From contig NZ_BMVL01000001.1 in assembly GCF_014650695.1 (NCBI RefSeq), positions 455,563 through 519,562 on the forward strand: a stretch of DNA of 64,000 nucleotides, given 5' to 3'. The position numbers and the translations under genes are program-made. The notes below the pieces were generated by a model. It worked only from the letters and a program-made list of their open reading frames with translations, searched no databases and had not been told where the DNA came from. Of this stretch, positions 32,417 through 41,067 are shown piece after piece (the first letter of the stretch is position 1; each line of letters opens with the position of its first letter). Source of the DNA: Streptomyces avidinii. GTDB taxonomy: Bacteria; Actinomycetota; Actinomycetes; Streptomycetales; Streptomycetaceae.

Positions 32417-32794
32417 ATGGAACGACATCAGTTGATGCGACTGCTGGCCGGCGACGACGAGGCGTCGAAGGCTGCCCTGACGGTCCTCGCCGACGGCGCC
32501 GACTACGTCGTATGGGAGGGCGGGTCGAGGCGCTCGGACGGCCATGCAGGGGTCTTCGCGATCCGGCATCGATGCATGCAGCGGAAGGGGGTTGAGAACC
32601 TGGGATGGGAACGAGCGCTGGAACTCCTTCGTGAGTACGCTCAGCCCATCCGCATCGGGCAGATCACAGCCCCCAACAGGTCATGGATCTACACGATTTT
32701 CCTCACGGAAGACGGCAGCTCACTGGTGGCCTGCGCCGGCGTACGGCTGGCGGCCGAGCAGATGTCAGACCGCCCTGAGATCCTGCGCCCGTGA
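32417..32794 (+). CDS. AICE cargo protein, function unknown
   Basis: The 125-residue soluble protein (MERHQLMRLLAGDDEASKAA ... SWIYTIFLTEDGSSLVACAG) has an alpha-plus-beta look. AGGGGAGGGG precedes the ATG. Its GTGA overlap with the next gene shows a two-gene operon with a DUF4240 protein. I do not recognise a family. It shares its leader with the CHAT gene, which hints at co-regulation. Confidence 0.68.
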   Translation: MERHQLMRLLAGDDEASKAALTVLADGADYVVWEGGSRRSDGHAGVFAIRHRCMQRKGVENLGWERALELLREYAQPIRIGQITAPNRSWIYTIFLTEDGSSLVACAGVRLAAEQMSDRPEILRP

Positions 32795-33264
32795 ACATGA
32801 CATGGGCCGACTTCTGGGCACTCATAGCCACCCTGAACGGCGAGGCCACCCAAGAGAGCTGTCAACGCCTGGCGGAGGAGCTGAGCCGTCGCCCCGTCTC
32901 CGACATCATCGGGTTCGCGGAACGCCATGCTGAGGCCCTCTACCGCCTGGACCAGGAGAAGTTCGGCACCCTTCCCGTGATCGACCTGACGGTTCTTGAC
33001 GGCAGGCCGTTCCCGCAGTCGTCCGACGGCTTCCTGTACGCACGCTGCGCTGTGGTGGCCGCGGGGCAGTCCGTCTGGGAGAGCGTCTTCTTCGACGTCG
33101 ACAAGTTCGCCCCTTACACCTCCACCGAGTGCGACGGCGAATGGCTGCTGTACGTCCCGGACCGGGCGTACGAGCTGGCCACCGGCGACGAGTGGGATCG
33201 TTCGACGCGGTACTGCTTCGAGAGCTACTCCAACCGGGACGGCTGGTCGCACCTGCAGAAATGA
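32791..33264 (+). CDS. DUF4240 domain protein
   Basis: The 157-residue protein starts at a GTG overlapping the previous stop. MTWADFWALIATLNGEATQE, then LAEELSRRPVSDIIGFAERH and ALYRLDQ, is the DUF4240 pattern. The second half (VAAGQSVWESVFFDVDKFAP ... SRTRYC-like end) completes the domain. DUF4240 is related to WGR/immunity-type accessory domains in some genomes, but no activity is established. Confidence 0.8.
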   Translation: MNMTWADFWALIATLNGEATQESCQRLAEELSRRPVSDIIGFAERHAEALYRLDQEKFGTLPVIDLTVLDGRPFPQSSDGFLYARCAVVAAGQSVWESVFFDVDKFAPYTSTECDGEWLLYVPDRAYELATGDEWDRSTRYCFESYSNRDGWSHLQK

Positions 33265-33265
33265 A

Positions 33266-34021
33266 CTATCCCCTGATGGGGATCTCATAGACGATCTCGC
33301 ACAGTGCGACGGGGACGACGATGTCCGCCGTCTCCACGGGCTGCCCCTGGTCGCTGTAGTAGGTCCGCCGGATGTGGGTCACCAGGGCCGCTTTCTGGAT
33401 GCCCAGGAGCGAGGCCTACTCGGTCGTCGCCTGCCGCGGCTCCGGCTGTTCCACGACATGGCTGACCGTGATCCCGATCTCCGCCATGCGGTTCACCACT
33501 CCCGCCCCGGCATGCGGCCCGCCCTCAGGCAGAACGACGAGTGTGCCGGCGGTGAGCGCGTACGGCTCCCAACTCGTCGACAACTGCACCGGCCTGCCAT
33601 CGGCAAGGAACTCGTACACCGTGCGCACACACAGCTCGCCAACGGCGATACCGAGACGCGCCGCGATCTCGGCCGGCGCGGGCACCTTCGCCTCGGTCCG
33701 ACTCTCCCAGTTCCCCTGCCGCCCCAGGGCCTGCATGTCCGCACGGAACGGTGAAGCGCCGGGCTGCTCGCGAGCCGAAGAACGGACCACTCGTACGCGC
33801 TGACGGGGCTCCGCGACGTACGTGCCCGAGCCTGCCCGCCCCTCCAACACGCCTTGAGAGATCAACAACTCCTGCGCCCGACGGACCACGTTCTCGCCGA
33901 CGCCACACTCCTCGGCGATCTGGGCCCGCGAGGGGAGCCGGTCGCCGGGTGTCCACTCGTGCTCCGCGATCCGCTGCCGCAGTACGTCGGCGATACGGAG
34001 ATAAGGCGGCTGCTCAGGCAT
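33266..34021 (-). pseudogene. GntR/UTRA regulator with an in-frame stop
   Basis: Residues 1-201 give a clear HutC-subfamily regulator. The winged helix is LPSRAQIAEECGVGENVVRR, followed by the beginning of a UTRA ligand domain (TVYEFLADGRPVQLSTSWEP). A TAG at 33418-33416 interrupts between QATTE and ASLLGIQ. The same frame then continues with LVTHIRRTYYSDQGQPVETA to a natural stop at 33268-33266. A single GAG-to-TAG change would explain it. The truncated product would keep its DNA-binding domain but lose the last ~50 residues of the UTRA fold. Confidence 0.75.
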
Positions 34022-34098
34022 GTGGAAAATCTAGTCCACTAGCTCTAATCTAGTTAACTAGCTTCACTCAACGTGTTCGCTCGGCGACGGAGGCCTCG

Positions 34099-34377
34099 GT
34101 GCCCGCTTCGACAGCAAGGGCCAAGGGCATCGCCGCGCGACTGTCCGCCCTGGGGCTGACCACGCGGGTGGAGGAGCACGCCCGATACGCGTCGATCGAA
34201 GCGGAGGTACCGGAAGCGCTACCCGCCGCGTCATGGCGGGAGGTCCTGGAAGTGGTGGCGGAGGCCGATCGATTCGGGCTCGTCGCCAGCAGCTTGACCG
34301 GCCGCACCCTCTGGGCCGTCGTAAACAAAGCGGTCCCCGCGACGGGCGACGTCCGGGGACCTGGCCATCAGCGATAG
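34099..34377 (+). CDS. Small AICE protein, function unknown
   Basis: The 92-residue protein starts at a GTG with GGAGG six bases upstream. ARAKGIAARLSALGLTTRVE and VVAEADRFGLVASSLTGRTL suggest an alpha/beta domain. It is the first of a rightward series of small genes (34099-35880). No family is recognised. Confidence 0.62.
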   Translation: MPASTARAKGIAARLSALGLTTRVEEHARYASIEAEVPEALPAASWREVLEVVAEADRFGLVASSLTGRTLWAVVNKAVPATGDVRGPGHQR

Positions 34378-34389
34378 GAGCTGATCAGC

Positions 34390-34632
34390 ATGCACAACCG
34401 TATGGGCCCCACCACCAGCCGCACCAGTGGGCGGCACCACCCCACACCTCAACCCGCCGCCCAGGCGATGACCGCCTACCGGTCGAGCTCGTGCGCCATC
34501 GGCGCGCATCCCGAGTGCGCCCAGTCGTCCCCGGCCACCGCCCCCGTAGGCGTCCCGGTGATTTACGAAGCGTGCGACTGCTCCTGCCATGCCCCGGACG
34601 CTGCGCCGGCCCCGCAGCAGGTGAACCAGTGA
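34390..34632 (+). CDS. Small Cys-rich AICE protein
   Basis: The 80-residue protein has a disordered lead and two cysteine clusters (SSCAIGAHPECAQ and YEACDCSCH), probably a metal-binding knot. AGGAG precedes the ATG. The next gene overlaps by 4 bases (GTGA). Such small Cys-rich proteins recur beside GntR genes in Streptomyces mobile elements. Function is unknown. Confidence 0.65.
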   Translation: MHNRMGPTTSRTSGRHHPTPQPAAQAMTAYRSSSCAIGAHPECAQSSPATAPVGVPVIYEACDCSCHAPDAAPAPQQVNQ

Positions 34633-34853
34633 CGGGCTGGGCTCCCAGCGGCGCACTCGCTGCCAACGTCGAGATCACATCGATCAACGTGCGGCGCGGC
34701 GACGTCATCCAGATCGGCGGGCAGCCGTGCCGCGTGACGGACCTCCTCCAGCTTCCCGGCGGCGCCAAGCGGCTGTTCTTCGAGTCTGGTGAGGTGCTGA
34801 CGATGCACGCGCGGAGCCGCCTCATCGCCCTCCGGATGATGAGGAAGTGGTGA
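34629..34853 (+). CDS. Small KOW/EF-P-like beta-barrel protein
   Basis: The 74-residue protein begins at a GTG overlapping the upstream stop. INVRRGDVIQIGGQPCRVTD and KRLFFESGEVLTMH resemble the compact beta-barrel of KOW/EF-P N-terminal domains. It may bind nucleic acid. The next gene (GntR) overlaps it at 34847. Confidence 0.62.
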   Translation: MTGWAPSGALAANVEITSINVRRGDVIQIGGQPCRVTDLLQLPGGAKRLFFESGEVLTMHARSRLIALRMMRKW

Positions 34854-35584
34854 CTCGCCCCGTGACATCTCGCCGCCACGCCATCGCCGAAGACCTCCGC
34901 CACCGGATCTCATCTGGCTCCTTCAAAGCCGGTGGACGCCTCCCCTCGGAGACTCAACTCGCCACCCACTACGCGGTGAGCACCGCCACCCTGCGAAGCG
35001 CGCTCGCGCTCCTCCAGGGGGAGGGCCTGGTCGAGAAGATCCACGGCAAGGGCAACTTCGTCCGCCGCCCCCTCCGCCGGATCATGTACACCGGTGGTGC
35101 AGCCGCACCCGCCTTCTGGACCGCCTTCTCCGCTCCCTTACGGATGACCGCCACCCGCACCACGAACATCGAGGCGTCCAGCCACCTGACCACCCTCCTG
35201 AACGTGCCACCCCGCAGCAGCCTGACCGAAGTCCTCATCACCATCCACGAGGAGAAGACACCTCACGGCCTGGCCCACATCTATGTCCCCCAAGACCTCA
35301 CGCTGGCCACCCCGCCCTCGCCCGGGCAGGCGGCAGTGCGCCCGGCAGACCTCCGTCCGCCACTGTCCAAAGTCCAAGAGCGCGTAAGCGCCCGCCTCCC
35401 GACCCATGAAGAGGCATCGACCCTCCGAATCAGCCCCTCGCTGGCGGTCCTCTCCCTCTCCCGCGTGGCAACCGATACAACCGGCCGCGTGATCGAGGCT
35501 TTCCTCCTAGTCCTCCCCGGCGACAGAGCGGACGCCGTCTTCCCCACCCGCTTCGCGACCGGGGAGAGGAGCTCAAAGGCGTGA
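34847..35584 (+). CDS. GntR/UTRA transcriptional regulator (intact copy)
   Basis: The 245-residue regulator has a winged helix (RHRISSGSFKAGGRLPSETQ, STATLRSALALLQGEGLVEK) and a UTRA-type effector domain ending RVATDTTGRVIEAFLLVLPG. It starts at GTG 34847 or 34850, overlapping the previous gene, and its stop overlaps the next GTG. Codon 98 is TTA (35138-35140), rare in Streptomyces, so translation may need the bldA tRNA. A decayed second copy of its 3' part lies after the CHAT gene. Confidence 0.82.
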   Translation: MVTRPVTSRRHAIAEDLRHRISSGSFKAGGRLPSETQLATHYAVSTATLRSALALLQGEGLVEKIHGKGNFVRRPLRRIMYTGGAAAPAFWTAFSAPLRMTATRTTNIEASSHLTTLLNVPPRSSLTEVLITIHEEKTPHGLAHIYVPQDLTLATPPSPGQAAVRPADLRPPLSKVQERVSARLPTHEEASTLRISPSLAVLSLSRVATDTTGRVIEAFLLVLPGDRADAVFPTRFATGERSSKA

Positions 35585-35880
35585 CCGAGAGCAACGAACT
35601 GCGCCTCCTCCCTTGGTCGGGCCCCGATGACAAGCCCTGTTACCTGAGCGCCGACGAGAGCGCCGGCTATCTGTCCCGCCTCGCCGACAGCACCGAAGAG
35701 ATCCAACTCGGTCTGGGGGCTGAGCTCCTGGCCCACTCCGCGGAAGTACTCGCCGACAAGGACTCGGACGCCCAGGAGCTCCGCCTCCTGGCCTCGGACC
35801 TGTCTGACGCACTCCGCAACGCCGTCCGCGTGGCAACCAGCCGAGGCCACCGCCTCCCACGCCGAGACCAAGCCTCCTAG
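35581..35880 (+). CDS. Small acidic protein coupled to the GntR gene
   Basis: The 99-residue protein (MTESNELRLLPWSGPDDKPC ... SRLADSTEEIQLGLGAELL) starts at a GTG in GTGA overlap with the GntR stop. It is acidic and helical. A broken paralogue is at 38773-39093, also behind a GntR remnant, so the pair is an old functional unit. A terminator follows at 35929. Function is unknown. Confidence 0.72.
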   Translation: MTESNELRLLPWSGPDDKPCYLSADESAGYLSRLADSTEEIQLGLGAELLAHSAEVLADKDSDAQELRLLASDLSDALRNAVRVATSRGHRLPRRDQAS

Positions 35881-35928
35881 GGAGATCCGTCGTCTCACCT
35901 TTGCTAAGAACAACTGGCACGAGATAAC

Positions 35929-35961
35929 GGAGCGGCCCCCGAGCATGTCGGGGGCCGCTCC
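35929..35961 (+). terminator. Terminator of the intact GntR module
   Basis: GGAGCGGCCCCCGA pairs perfectly with TCGGGGGCCGCTCC around gcatg. A related hairpin follows the decayed module at 39130. Confidence 0.88.
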
Positions 35962-36358
35962 TGCGCACACGGCTCCGGAGGCCCCGTGAGTCTCACGCAT
36001 GTCGGCAGGTCAGGGCAGCGGCAGTGCCCCGGTGACCCCTGGCCGTCCGCGAATAGGCCGCAGCTTGCAGAGAGCATTGTTCATGCGCTGACTCGGAACA
36101 CAGCCACCCCGCACCGTAGTACCCGCCTCCGTGCGTTTCCCCAACATTCCCCGCGCGGAGACTCCCCGCTCGGACATGTGGGGGGACACAGACGATGAGC
36201 GTCCTTCGCCGTTGAGGCACATCCCTATGGCGCCGCAGGAAGCAAGAAGGGGCAGCGCGGGGTGCAAGGGGCAGTCTCCAGAGTCTGCGCCAAGACAGAC
36301 TCCCGCGCAGTAGGTTGGGTGGTCCCCGATCGAGTGCAGCAGCGAGGTTCTCCGGTCT
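35962..36358 (+). promoter_or_regulatory. Leader of the CHAT gene
   Basis: The ~400 bases carry no credible gene. The segment 36147-36260 repeats blocks found upstream of the cargo gene at 32417. The ribosome site before the ATG at 36359 is weak (AGG 12 bases away). Confidence 0.5.
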
Positions 36359-38515
36359 ATGTCGTCGCCTTTGGAAATCCCCCCGTTGTACGCAGTCCTG
36401 TTCGCTCCGGGAGCCGGGGAGGGTCGCGACCAGGACAGGTTGCCGTACGCTCCTGTATTGCTGGAGCGGCCAGACCCTGCGGATGCGACTGTGCCTCACG
36501 GCCTGTCCAAAACGGTGGCCACCGCGCTGCCTGGACTCTGGTACTGCCTGCACCTGCCCGCCGCGCTCTCAGATCTAGTCGATGTCGATGCCTGGATGCT
36601 GAAGGCAGCCCAAAGCCTGCGCCTCGACCACAACATCCTGTTGGTGCCGATCGACTGCTTCGACGAGGTTCTGCTCGGTTACCACCTGCAGCATCACCAT
36701 CCCGTTGTCGCTATCTGTCCGGACGAGCTGCTGGACGAGGCCCGGCAGCGGGCCTCGTCACTGGGATTCGTGTTGCCTACGACCCCCTACTCAGAACTTT
36801 GCGATGCCACGCTCACAGCGCAGTGGGATGCCATGCACGAGCACTTCATCCCCGATCTGCCGGCGCTGACCGGGGAGGTGTCCCTCACTCGCCGTCTGGA
36901 CCTGGCCGCTCTCACCCTGCCTCACCGCAGGCTGGCCCGGCAGATGGGGTGGCCTACCGCAGAGTTGGCCGTCCAAGACGGCACGAGCGTGAGCGGGGTG
37001 CTCGCGCAGGTCCTCAATGGTCAGACGCGCTTGGCGGCCGTTGCACGCCTAGAACGAGAAGGGGCTTCCCACAGCGAGGCAGGCCGCCGCTATCCGCAGA
37101 CGGTACGGGAGGAAGCAGCCCGATTGCGGGTACCCGTGGCACTGGGCCTGCCCGGTGTCGCTCCGGCCTATGCCCGCAACGCCTACGACGCCGAGTTACG
37201 GCGCCGGACAGGGACCCAGCCAGCCGTCGATCCGGACGACACTTGGTCGGTCACACTTCACGAACGCCCCGATCACATGGTGGAGCGAGCAGCCGTCGAG
37301 TTCGCGGTGACACATCAAGCCGTCGCGAGCAGCGGGCTGGGACTCATGCTGCCTACCGTGCCCCCGGAGGCTTTCGTCATCCTTGCCGAACTCGAACGGC
37401 ACTTTCTCACCACACACAGCAGCGCTGCGGTGAGACGCCTGCTTACACGGCTCAACGACGCTGCCCAGCCACTGTGGAGCAAGGAGGTGATGGTCGCAAT
37501 CCAGCGCGCCTCTTACCTGACGGTGTTCTCCGACTTTCCTCTCGGGCTGTTGACCATGCCCGGGGACAGCGCCCCGCTGTGCGCACGTCTGCCCGTCACC
37601 TACCGGCCGCTGGACCCTCTGACCAGGACGGTGCAGCAGCAGGTTGTCGCCCCGCCGGGCCTCAGCCTGAATCACACCATCAAGGTCTTGGTAGCCGAGT
37701 GCATTCCCGTAAGCGACCCAGTGGGACGTATCTCGCGAGGAGGGTGGAGCCTGGCCCGCGAGACCGCCGCACCCCAAGCGAGCAATCTCACCATCATCCA
37801 GGATGAGACCCTCACTCTCCAGGCTCTCCAACAGTCCGTGGCTGAACACCGCCCCGACATCCTTGTTATCAGCGCCCACGGAACGATGATCGGCAACATG
37901 GCCGCGCTGGTCATCGGTGACACACCGCATCTGGACCTCGGCCTCACCCGCATGCCGCCTGTGGTCATGCTCAGCGCCTGTCATGTCGCACCCCGTGGTT
38001 CCGGCGCCGTGGCCATCACTGATCTCCTGTTGCGGGAAGGCGCCTTGGCGGTGCTCGGCACGCAAGTCCCCGTTGAGGTGACGCGCAACGCCATCCTGAT
38101 GGGTCGGTTCCTCGTATACCTCGCTGAAGAGATTGCGAACCCCGGGCAGTTCGCCACCATCCTGGAGGTGTGGCATCACGTGCAGACGTCGAACGCGGTC
38201 CACGACATCCTTGACGGAAGTCCCAGCCTCAAGGCGTGGGCCAGCAGCGTCACCATCAGCGGCCACTCTGTGATCGCCGAGTTCAAGAGCAACCGGGCAT
38301 CCGGCCGTCTCCGTCCGCCACACGTCTACGAGGACACGGAATACGTCCTGGGTGAGATTGCCGATGAGCAGGGCCAGGGCGACCGTGTACGCAACTGGTT
38401 CCGCAGGCCCGGCTACGTCCCCGAGTCGCTGTTCTACGTCTTCGCAGGCCGCCCCGACCGCATCTACCTATCCTCGCTGGAGCAGCAGGTCGAACAGGCT
38501 CACCCCGGGCGATAG
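36359..38515 (+). CDS. CHAT-domain (caspase-like) protease
   Basis: The 718-residue protein has a long N-terminal region (about 1-380) of no recognised domain and a C-terminal CHAT peptidase domain. The catalytic pair is visible: His507 in DILVISAHGT and Cys541 in VVMLSACHVAPRGSG, with GALAVLGTQVPVEVTRN after it. CHAT proteases are caspase relatives used in bacterial conflict systems to cleave a partner or cell proteins after an invasion signal. The N-terminal part may be the sensor. Codon 280 is TTA (37196-37198). The gene stands between two copies of a GntR/small-ORF module inside the AICE. The target is unknown. Confidence 0.85.
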   Translation: MSSPLEIPPLYAVLFAPGAGEGRDQDRLPYAPVLLERPDPADATVPHGLSKTVATALPGLWYCLHLPAALSDLVDVDAWMLKAAQSLRLDHNILLVPIDCFDEVLLGYHLQHHHPVVAICPDELLDEARQRASSLGFVLPTTPYSELCDATLTAQWDAMHEHFIPDLPALTGEVSLTRRLDLAALTLPHRRLARQMGWPTAELAVQDGTSVSGVLAQVLNGQTRLAAVARLEREGASHSEAGRRYPQTVREEAARLRVPVALGLPGVAPAYARNAYDAELRRRTGTQPAVDPDDTWSVTLHERPDHMVERAAVEFAVTHQAVASSGLGLMLPTVPPEAFVILAELERHFLTTHSSAAVRRLLTRLNDAAQPLWSKEVMVAIQRASYLTVFSDFPLGLLTMPGDSAPLCARLPVTYRPLDPLTRTVQQQVVAPPGLSLNHTIKVLVAECIPVSDPVGRISRGGWSLARETAAPQASNLTIIQDETLTLQALQQSVAEHRPDILVISAHGTMIGNMAALVIGDTPHLDLGLTRMPPVVMLSACHVAPRGSGAVAITDLLLREGALAVLGTQVPVEVTRNAILMGRFLVYLAEEIANPGQFATILEVWHHVQTSNAVHDILDGSPSLKAWASSVTISGHSVIAEFKSNRASGRLRPPHVYEDTEYVLGEIADEQGQGDRVRNWFRRPGYVPESLFYVFAGRPDRIYLSSLEQQVEQAHPGR

Positions 38516-38533
38516 TTGCTCAGCTCGCTCTGG

Positions 38534-38776
38534 CTTGGCGCAGTTACGCCTGCCCTTGGCTCAAGTCGAGGAGAAGGTGAGCGCCCGACTCCCGACCGCG
38601 GAAGAGACAACGGCCCGCCGGATCGGTGCCTCATTGGCGGTCCTCACGATCACCCGCGTGGCGACCGATACTGCCGGCCGCGTGGTCGAAGCCTCTTACA
38701 GGTACTCCCCAGTGACAGAGCGGACGCACTGTTGACCACCCAGAGCATGACCGAGGAGAGGACCTCGACAACATGA
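38534..38776 (+). pseudogene. Remnant of a second GntR/UTRA gene
   Basis: Only the C-terminal ~75 residues remain: LPLAQVEEKVSARLPTAEET, RIGASLAVLTITRVATD and GRVVEAS, parallel to the intact copy at 35360-35480. The frame breaks near 38697. The true end continues in another frame as LLQVLPSDRADALLT to a stop at 38776. It is truncated at the 5' side directly after the CHAT stop. Confidence 0.78.
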
Positions 38777-39093
38777 CGCCGAGCAACGAACTGCGCCTCC
38801 TCCCATGGTCGGGCCCCGACGGATAGCTCTGCTTCCTGAGCTCCGACGACGACAACAGCTTCCTGTCGCGCCTGGCCGACGACGCTGAAGAAGCACAGCT
38901 TGGGTCGGGAGCCCCAATCCTGGCCCACGGATGCGAAGTGCTAGCAGACCCGGAGGTGGACCTGGACGAAACTCGCCTCCTGGCCAGCGTTCTGATCGAC
39001 GCCCTTCGAGACGCGATCCGAGTAGCCACCAGCCGAGGTTGCTGCCTTACACACCCTTCCCAGAGAAGGCCTGAAGGACCGGCCCCTGTGTAG
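38773..39093 (+). pseudogene. Broken copy of the small GntR-linked protein
   Basis: MTPSNELRLLPWSGPDG is followed by a TAG (38824-38826) where the intact paralogue has Lys. The same frame continues with LCFLSSDDDNSFLSRLADDA and AIRVATSRG to a stop at 39091-39093. Similarity to the 35581-35880 protein runs over the whole length. Confidence 0.8.
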
Positions 39094-39129
39094 GGACTGC
39101 CGCCCGACTAGTATCGGGCTCCAACACGG

Positions 39130-39158
39130 AGCGGCCCCCAGCTTTGCGGGGCCGCTCT
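39130..39158 (+). terminator. Terminator of the decayed GntR module
   Basis: AGCGGCCCC (39130-39138) pairs with GGGGCCGCT (39148-39156), and ttc follows. It is the diverged counterpart of the 35929 hairpin. Confidence 0.78.
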
Positions 39159-39201
39159 TCGCTGGCTCAGACGGTTTCGACTGCCGAATACCTCCGCTTA
39201 A
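39159..39201. other. tRNA 3'-end/att-like relic
   Basis: gctggctcagacggtttcga (39161-39180) followed by ctgccga and gcttaag resembles the attachment repeat (gctgg...gacggtttcgaaccgccga...gcttt-gtaag) with gaps. It also follows a GC-rich hairpin, as in the real att sites. Confidence 0.4.
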
Positions 39202-39297
39202 GGGCGCGCTGACTGATTGGGTTGCCTGTGTTGCCGTCTACCGTTGGGCTGCGAGCTTCGGTGGGCCGTCGGCGGGGAATCGCTCGCCGAAATTTGA

Positions 39298-41067
39298 TCA
39301 GGATGGGGTTTGGCCGAACCGAAATCCGAGCAGGGTGTCTTCCGGTCGCGAGTCTCCCAGCTGCAACCTCACATGATCTTTCCATCGGAGTCCGATCTCG
39401 TGGAGATCCGTGAGTGGCAGATTGTCGCTATTAATGAGTGCGATGTATTGAAAGTTCAGATTCTCACTACCCTGCTTTGCGTAATTCAGTGCAAGGGCGA
39501 TCTGGCGTTCATCGACACCTTCGAACAGCAGGCTGTCGTGGATCAGGAACCCAGCCCTCCGCTTTGCTCCCTGCCAGACTTGTGCAAGCGAAATATCGTA
39601 GGAGTAGATCCCCATCAGGTCTACCCCATTTGAGCCACGGCGCTGCATCTTCGTCTCGAAGATGAATCCGTTCTCGTTCAAGCCGAAGTTAATCTCTCCA
39701 GGTTGGCCATAAAGATACTGGGTTACCTCGACGAATCGAGAAGTAACCGCCGACCATTTCGGTCGCCGCTCCGATCGATCCAATAGCGCACGGCTGAGCA
39801 GAGCCTGGCGACCCGACGCAACTGTTGCTTCTTTGGCGGCTGAACTTTCCAGGCTGGTGATTCTTTTTTCAATTTCTTCGAGACGCTCTTGTGTTCGTCC
39901 CAGGCGAAACTGGAGCTGGCCCAGGTCCTCGACTGCGCCGCCCTCATTGAGAAGTCGCATCAGTTCTGCGCGCTGATTATCTAGGAGGTTGAGCCTGTCG
40001 GTAATCGCGCTAGCCCGCGTTCGGAGGCGGACGATCTCGTTTTGCAGGTACTCCTTGCGATGCGTCGTCACTTCGTTGTGGAATCGAATAACATCAGAGA
40101 GATCTCTGCTCAAGCTGTCGGGGAACAGTAGCCCCGCTTCGTTGTAGATGTCCTTGACTCGACTGATCTCCCCGGCCGACTCTGAAGACATTTGCTGTTC
40201 GTATCTTGAGATCTTCTGTGTGAGGATACTCGACTCGTTCACAAGTTCGCGCATTTCGGTTGTGAGGAGTCGAGTCTGGTCTTCAACTGCTGAATATTCT
40301 GGAACGATTCGAAATTCTGCCACTTGACTGCGTAGACGCTGCTGATCCGCAATAAGCCTAACCTGCTCATTTTCCAATGCGGCTAGCGTAGAGCGCTTCT
40401 GTAGTGCGGAGTCTGGCGACGGCGTCCGAACCATCTTTTCCTGGTCTTTCAGTACCTGCCACTCCGATGCATGCCGCCAATTCAGTCCAACCAAGAATGC
40501 ATTGTAGACCTGCTTCTGGTAGCTGCGGATTTGGCGGGATGTCGTGAATGGATCCAGGTAGGCATCCCGGCCAGACCGGGCGAAGTATGAGACCAGTGAG
40601 CGGAACGTCGGCGCGTACTTCTCTGTAGCGGTCTCTTCTGTGAGGCCGAAACAGATTTGGCCGAGAATATCCTTCCAGGTCTTAGTGGAGATTTCGATCT
40701 CGCCATTCAGGGAGACCTTGACTGCATCCATCAACGGCAAATCGCGCGCCGAATTGGTCAGAACTACGGCAGTTGCCTTACTCAGGGATCGCCGTACGGT
40801 GAAGATGGAATCTCCATACTCCAGGCCAAGGGAAAATTCCCAGTCGTCGTCACGGAGCTGGTGAATGATATTCTTCTGTGTCACGGAAGATCCGAGACAG
40901 AAGTGGATAATCTCGACAAGGGTGCTCTTGCCGACCCCATTTCGCGAGTCGCGATCGGTGGAGGCTTCACTTCTCTCGGCGATGATCAGGTTGAGGCCAT
41001 CCGTGAATTCTACCTCCCGGAATGACTCCTTGTTGGCGCTCACCTTCCTGATTTTTAGTGACGCCAT
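39298..41067 (-). CDS. ABC-3C system SMC-like ATPase (DUF2326 type)
   Basis: The 589-residue protein is a short SMC/Rad50-like ATPase. Walker A is RNGVGKSTL at residues 42-50. Long coiled-coil segments follow (ALENEQVRLIADQQRLRSQV; GRTQERLEEIEKRITSLES). The C-terminal ATPase half has IYSYDISLAQVW and the Walker B-like FLIHDSLLFEGVDERQ. This matches the DUF2326 ATPases of ABC three-component (ABC-3C) conflict systems. It overlaps the middle-component gene by 13 bases. GC is clearly lower than in the surrounding genome, which points to transfer. Confidence 0.85.
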   Translation of the reverse strand: MASLKIRKVSANKESFREVEFTDGLNLIIAERSEASTDRDSRNGVGKSTLVEIIHFCLGSSVTQKNIIHQLRDDDWEFSLGLEYGDSIFTVRRSLSKATAVVLTNSARDLPLMDAVKVSLNGEIEISTKTWKDILGQICFGLTEETATEKYAPTFRSLVSYFARSGRDAYLDPFTTSRQIRSYQKQVYNAFLVGLNWRHASEWQVLKDQEKMVRTPSPDSALQKRSTLAALENEQVRLIADQQRLRSQVAEFRIVPEYSAVEDQTRLLTTEMRELVNESSILTQKISRYEQQMSSESAGEISRVKDIYNEAGLLFPDSLSRDLSDVIRFHNEVTTHRKEYLQNEIVRLRTRASAITDRLNLLDNQRAELMRLLNEGGAVEDLGQLQFRLGRTQERLEEIEKRITSLESSAAKEATVASGRQALLSRALLDRSERRPKWSAVTSRFVEVTQYLYGQPGEINFGLNENGFIFETKMQRRGSNGVDLMGIYSYDISLAQVWQGAKRRAGFLIHDSLLFEGVDERQIALALNYAKQGSENLNFQYIALINSDNLPLTDLHEIGLRWKDHVRLQLGDSRPEDTLLGFRFGQTPS

